A stretch of 64,000 nt of DNA from the NCBI RefSeq assembly GCF_001661345.1, contig NW_017962917.1, positions 806,001 through 870,000 on the forward strand, in the 5' to 3' direction. The notes below the pieces were generated by a model. That model saw nothing but the letters and a program-made list of their open reading frames with translations, was not told the DNA's origin and ran no database searches. The stretch is from Ascoidea rubescens DSM 1968 (lineage: Eukaryota; Ascomycota; Saccharomycetes; Ascoideales; Ascoideaceae). Of this stretch, positions 62,331 through 64,000 are shown in pieces. The stretch's first letter is position 1; every line of letters starts with the position of its first letter. Both the position numbers and the translations under genes were made by a program.

Positions 62331-63014
62331 TTAAAATTTCTTTTTTGAATATTCAACAGCAATTTTTTTCATAACTTTTTTTCTTTGTTTAAGCATATAG
62401 GTATATAAAATGTACGAGCCAGGAATATAAGTTGCTAAACAAATTTTTAAAAACCAAGCGTATAATAGATGAATATTGGAAGTAGCATCGGTCAAACTAT
62501 TATAAATAATTAAACATTCGCTTGAAATACCCATTGGATACAATACCAAAAACAAATTGTAGCGTAGAAAAGTTAAAAAAGTGGGAGGACTACCATTTGA
62601 TTTGATGTTAATTGCATAATAGCTATATCTCACAATTTCAGTGATCGACCAAGCAGTGGATAAAGTGACATAATACCATTTGTAATTTGGTGGAGAATTG
62701 GGTAGGACAGTGAAAATCCCAACTACAATCAACAATCTTGAAAAGACTTGAGCAATAGTGGTAAAAAGAGGAGCTCTAACGTTGCCCACAGCAGAATTGT
62801 ATATTTCAACAATAGCTAAAGATTGGACTCCAATTAAGTACTTGTAAGTATTTTTAAATAAATCAGGTTGCTGATTAATCAAAATTCCTGGAAAAACATT
62901 GAAAAAAAAAACGCCAGCCCACGAGATGGAGGAAACCAAATTGTAAAAATATATCCATACTGGTTGGGATCTTGATTTAACCTCTGAGCTAGTTGTAGAT
63001 TTGACAGAACTCAT
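62331..63014 (-). CDS. PHS1: Very-long-chain (3R)-3-hydroxyacyl-CoA dehydratase
   Basis: Phs1 is the third enzyme of ER fatty-acid elongation; it removes water from 3-hydroxyacyl-CoA to give trans-2-enoyl-CoA. The 227-residue protein has about six membrane segments. Family text includes YFYNLVSSISWAGVFF, then VQSLAIVEIYNSAVGNVRAPLFTTIAQVFSRLLIV and WSITEIVRYSYYAINI. The catalytic segment FLRYNLFLVLYPMGISSE holds the conserved Tyr and Glu. The basic C-terminus (KQRKKVMKKIAVEYSKKKF) is likely an ER retrieval signal of the lysine type. The first ATG is used. A perfect TCACGTGA palindrome is about 105 bp upstream. Confidence 0.96.
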   Translation of the reverse strand: MSSVKSTTSSEVKSRSQPVWIYFYNLVSSISWAGVFFFNVFPGILINQQPDLFKNTYKYLIGVQSLAIVEIYNSAVGNVRAPLFTTIAQVFSRLLIVVGIFTVLPNSPPNYKWYYVTLSTAWSITEIVRYSYYAINIKSNGSPPTFLTFLRYNLFLVLYPMGISSECLIIYNSLTDATSNIHLLYAWFLKICLATYIPGSYILYTYMLKQRKKVMKKIAVEYSKKKF

Positions 63015-63117
63015 TTTTTAGAAATTAACTTCGTTTGCTGATACTGATAATAGTAATTGGTTGGGTCAAAAATCTAATAAAGGAAACTGGTTGAAAATAC
63101 AGCTTTAAAAGCATTAC

Positions 63118-63125
63118 TCACGTGA
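63118..63125. promoter_or_regulatory. TCACGTGA palindrome upstream of PHS1
   Basis: This perfect 8-bp E-box of Cbf1/Ino2-type bHLH factors sits 104 bp before the PHS1 start. An ACGCGC core lies 40 bp further out. Inositol/bHLH regulation of a lipid gene would be sensible, but that is inference. Confidence 0.45.
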
Positions 63126-63338
63126 AATAGATAATATAGAATGCATGAAGCATGAAGACGCGCTGCATTGCATGCGTGACCTTTTTTCTTAAAAAGAAAA
63201 ATTAAGATAAAGCAAGAAAATATATTAAAATGCAAAAACAAAACCTATTGAGGAAATTTCAGTTATGAAAACAAAAAGGATATAAAAACAGAACGTCGAA
63301 AGTAGAAATAACAAAAATTTTGAAAACTAGAAAAAAAA
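63126..63338. other. Remaining PHS1 upstream / PHO89 3' spacer
   Basis: AT-rich, with GCATG repeats near 63,140-63,178 (GAATGCATGAAGCATGAAG). No gene is seen. It ends at the PHO89 stop. Confidence 0.4.
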
Positions 63339-64000
63339 CTAGGATAGGCTGTAAACACCACCCCATCTAGGAGCATTAAGGATAATAGCCATCAAAAGAC
63401 CAGAAACAAGACCAGCGCAAGGTAAGGTAAAAAGCCAGCCGAAGTAACACCAACCAACCATAATCCAGTTGACAGCATTCAAATCATTATTACATAAACC
63501 AACAAAAACAGTTGCACCAACAGCAGATTGGGTTGTAGAAACAGGGAGAGCTAATTGAGTAGCCATGACAACAGTAACAGCAGCACCTAATTCAATGGAG
63601 AAACCTCTAGATGGTGATTGCAAAATTAATCTGTTACCCAAGTTTCTCATAATATTATAACCGTAAGTCCATAAACCAATAGTCAAAGCAGCAGCGGCGT
63701 AACATAAAACCCAGACTGGAACATCAGCCTTGCTTGCAACAGTATTGGAAGTCCAGACTAAATAGACAGTAGCTAATGGACCAGCAGCATTTGAAACGTC
63801 ATTAGCACCATGAGCAAAAGACATGGTGGTGGCAGTGATGGCTTGTAAAATAGAGTATAAATATTCAACTTTGTTATTGTAGATTTTAGCTTTTGTGTGG
63901 ACTTTCTTTAAATTACCTGCCAATCTACTTTGAGAGTTAACTTGATCTGAAATGATATCTTGGTCAATACCATGAATGAAAATTAACCACAATAATTTTG
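63339..64000 (-). CDS. PHO89: Na+/phosphate cotransporter, C-terminal part (gene runs off the window)
   Basis: About 220 C-terminal residues of a PiT/Pho4-family inorganic phosphate transporter are visible. The frame is open to base 64000, so the start lies outside. The C-terminal family signature MSFAHGANDVSNAAGPLATVY (GANDVSNA with the phosphate-binding Asn/Asp) is near 63,780-63,850. It is followed by VLCYAAAALTIGLWTYGYNIMRNLG and LPVSTTQSAVGATVFVGL, another paired PiT motif. Four or five membrane segments are visible. It fits yeast Pho89, the alkaline-pH, sodium-dependent plasma-membrane phosphate carrier. No disruption is seen. Confidence 0.95.
   Translation of the reverse strand, partial: KLLWLIFIHGIDQDIISDQVNSQSRLAGNLKKVHTKAKIYNNKVEYLYSILQAITATTMSFAHGANDVSNAAGPLATVYLVWTSNTVASKADVPVWVLCYAAAALTIGLWTYGYNIMRNLGNRLILQSPSRGFSIELGAAVTVVMATQLALPVSTTQSAVGATVFVGLCNNDLNAVNWIMVGWCYFGWLFTLPCAGLVSGLLMAIILNAPRWGGVYSLS

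Overview
This window is nuclear DNA from a budding yeast (Saccharomycotina). It is AT-rich, gene-dense and appears intron-poor. The recognisable genes match yeast proteins along their length: V-ATPase subunit d, Rim4, Csn5, Emc2, Yor1-type ABC transporters, Sat4-type kinase, Mrpl19, phospholipase B, a divergent Pmt, Mrpl49, Bdp1, a Sit4-associated protein, a ChAP, Phs1 and Pho89. In-frame CTG codons are very scarce by eye, even in GC-rich stretches of coding sequence. A class-II tRNA gene at about 27.4 kb is best read as tRNA-Ser(CAG) with G33 and a short intron. Together these suggest a yeast that has reassigned CUG or decodes it ambiguously. The CUG-Ser2 group (Ascoidea/Saccharomycopsis) is my guess; it is an inference, not a proof.

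Layout. 0-13.3 kb: an unidentified partial gene, POP7, VMA6, RIM4, a 3.5-kb gene-free AT-rich stretch, CSN5 and EMC2. 13.3-22.2 kb: an accessory region holding an F-box/leucine-rich-repeat (LRR) relic, a possible retroelement fragment, a small membrane-protein gene, a long LRR gene whose F-box-encoding 5' end is cut off by one in-frame TAG, and a decayed BED-zinc-finger (transposase-like) remnant. 22.2-45.3 kb: two inverted YOR1-type ABC paralogues (22.2-26.7 kb, minus; 40.9-45.3 kb, plus) flank the tRNA gene, an unidentified acidic/Asn-rich gene, SAT4, MRPL19, a small Lys-rich gene and a PLB gene. 46.2-48.4 kb: a second F-box/LRR copy broken by several stops and frameshifts. 48.8-64 kb: PMT-like, MRPL49, BDP1, SAP, ChAP, PHS1 and the 3' part of PHO89.

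Most genes are housekeeping and do not form a pathway; this is ordinary yeast synteny. Two things stand out as systems. First, a small F-box/LRR family has one nearly intact and two decayed members, and an LRR gene lies immediately 3' of each ABC paralogue. Second, the two ABC paralogues share a 611-bp tract that is identical in every readable base, inside an otherwise diverged second nucleotide-binding domain. Each tract contains a 142-N gap at the same internal position, which points to gene conversion or assembly collapse. The possible tRNA-Ser(CAG) gene affects how every CTG codon here should be translated.
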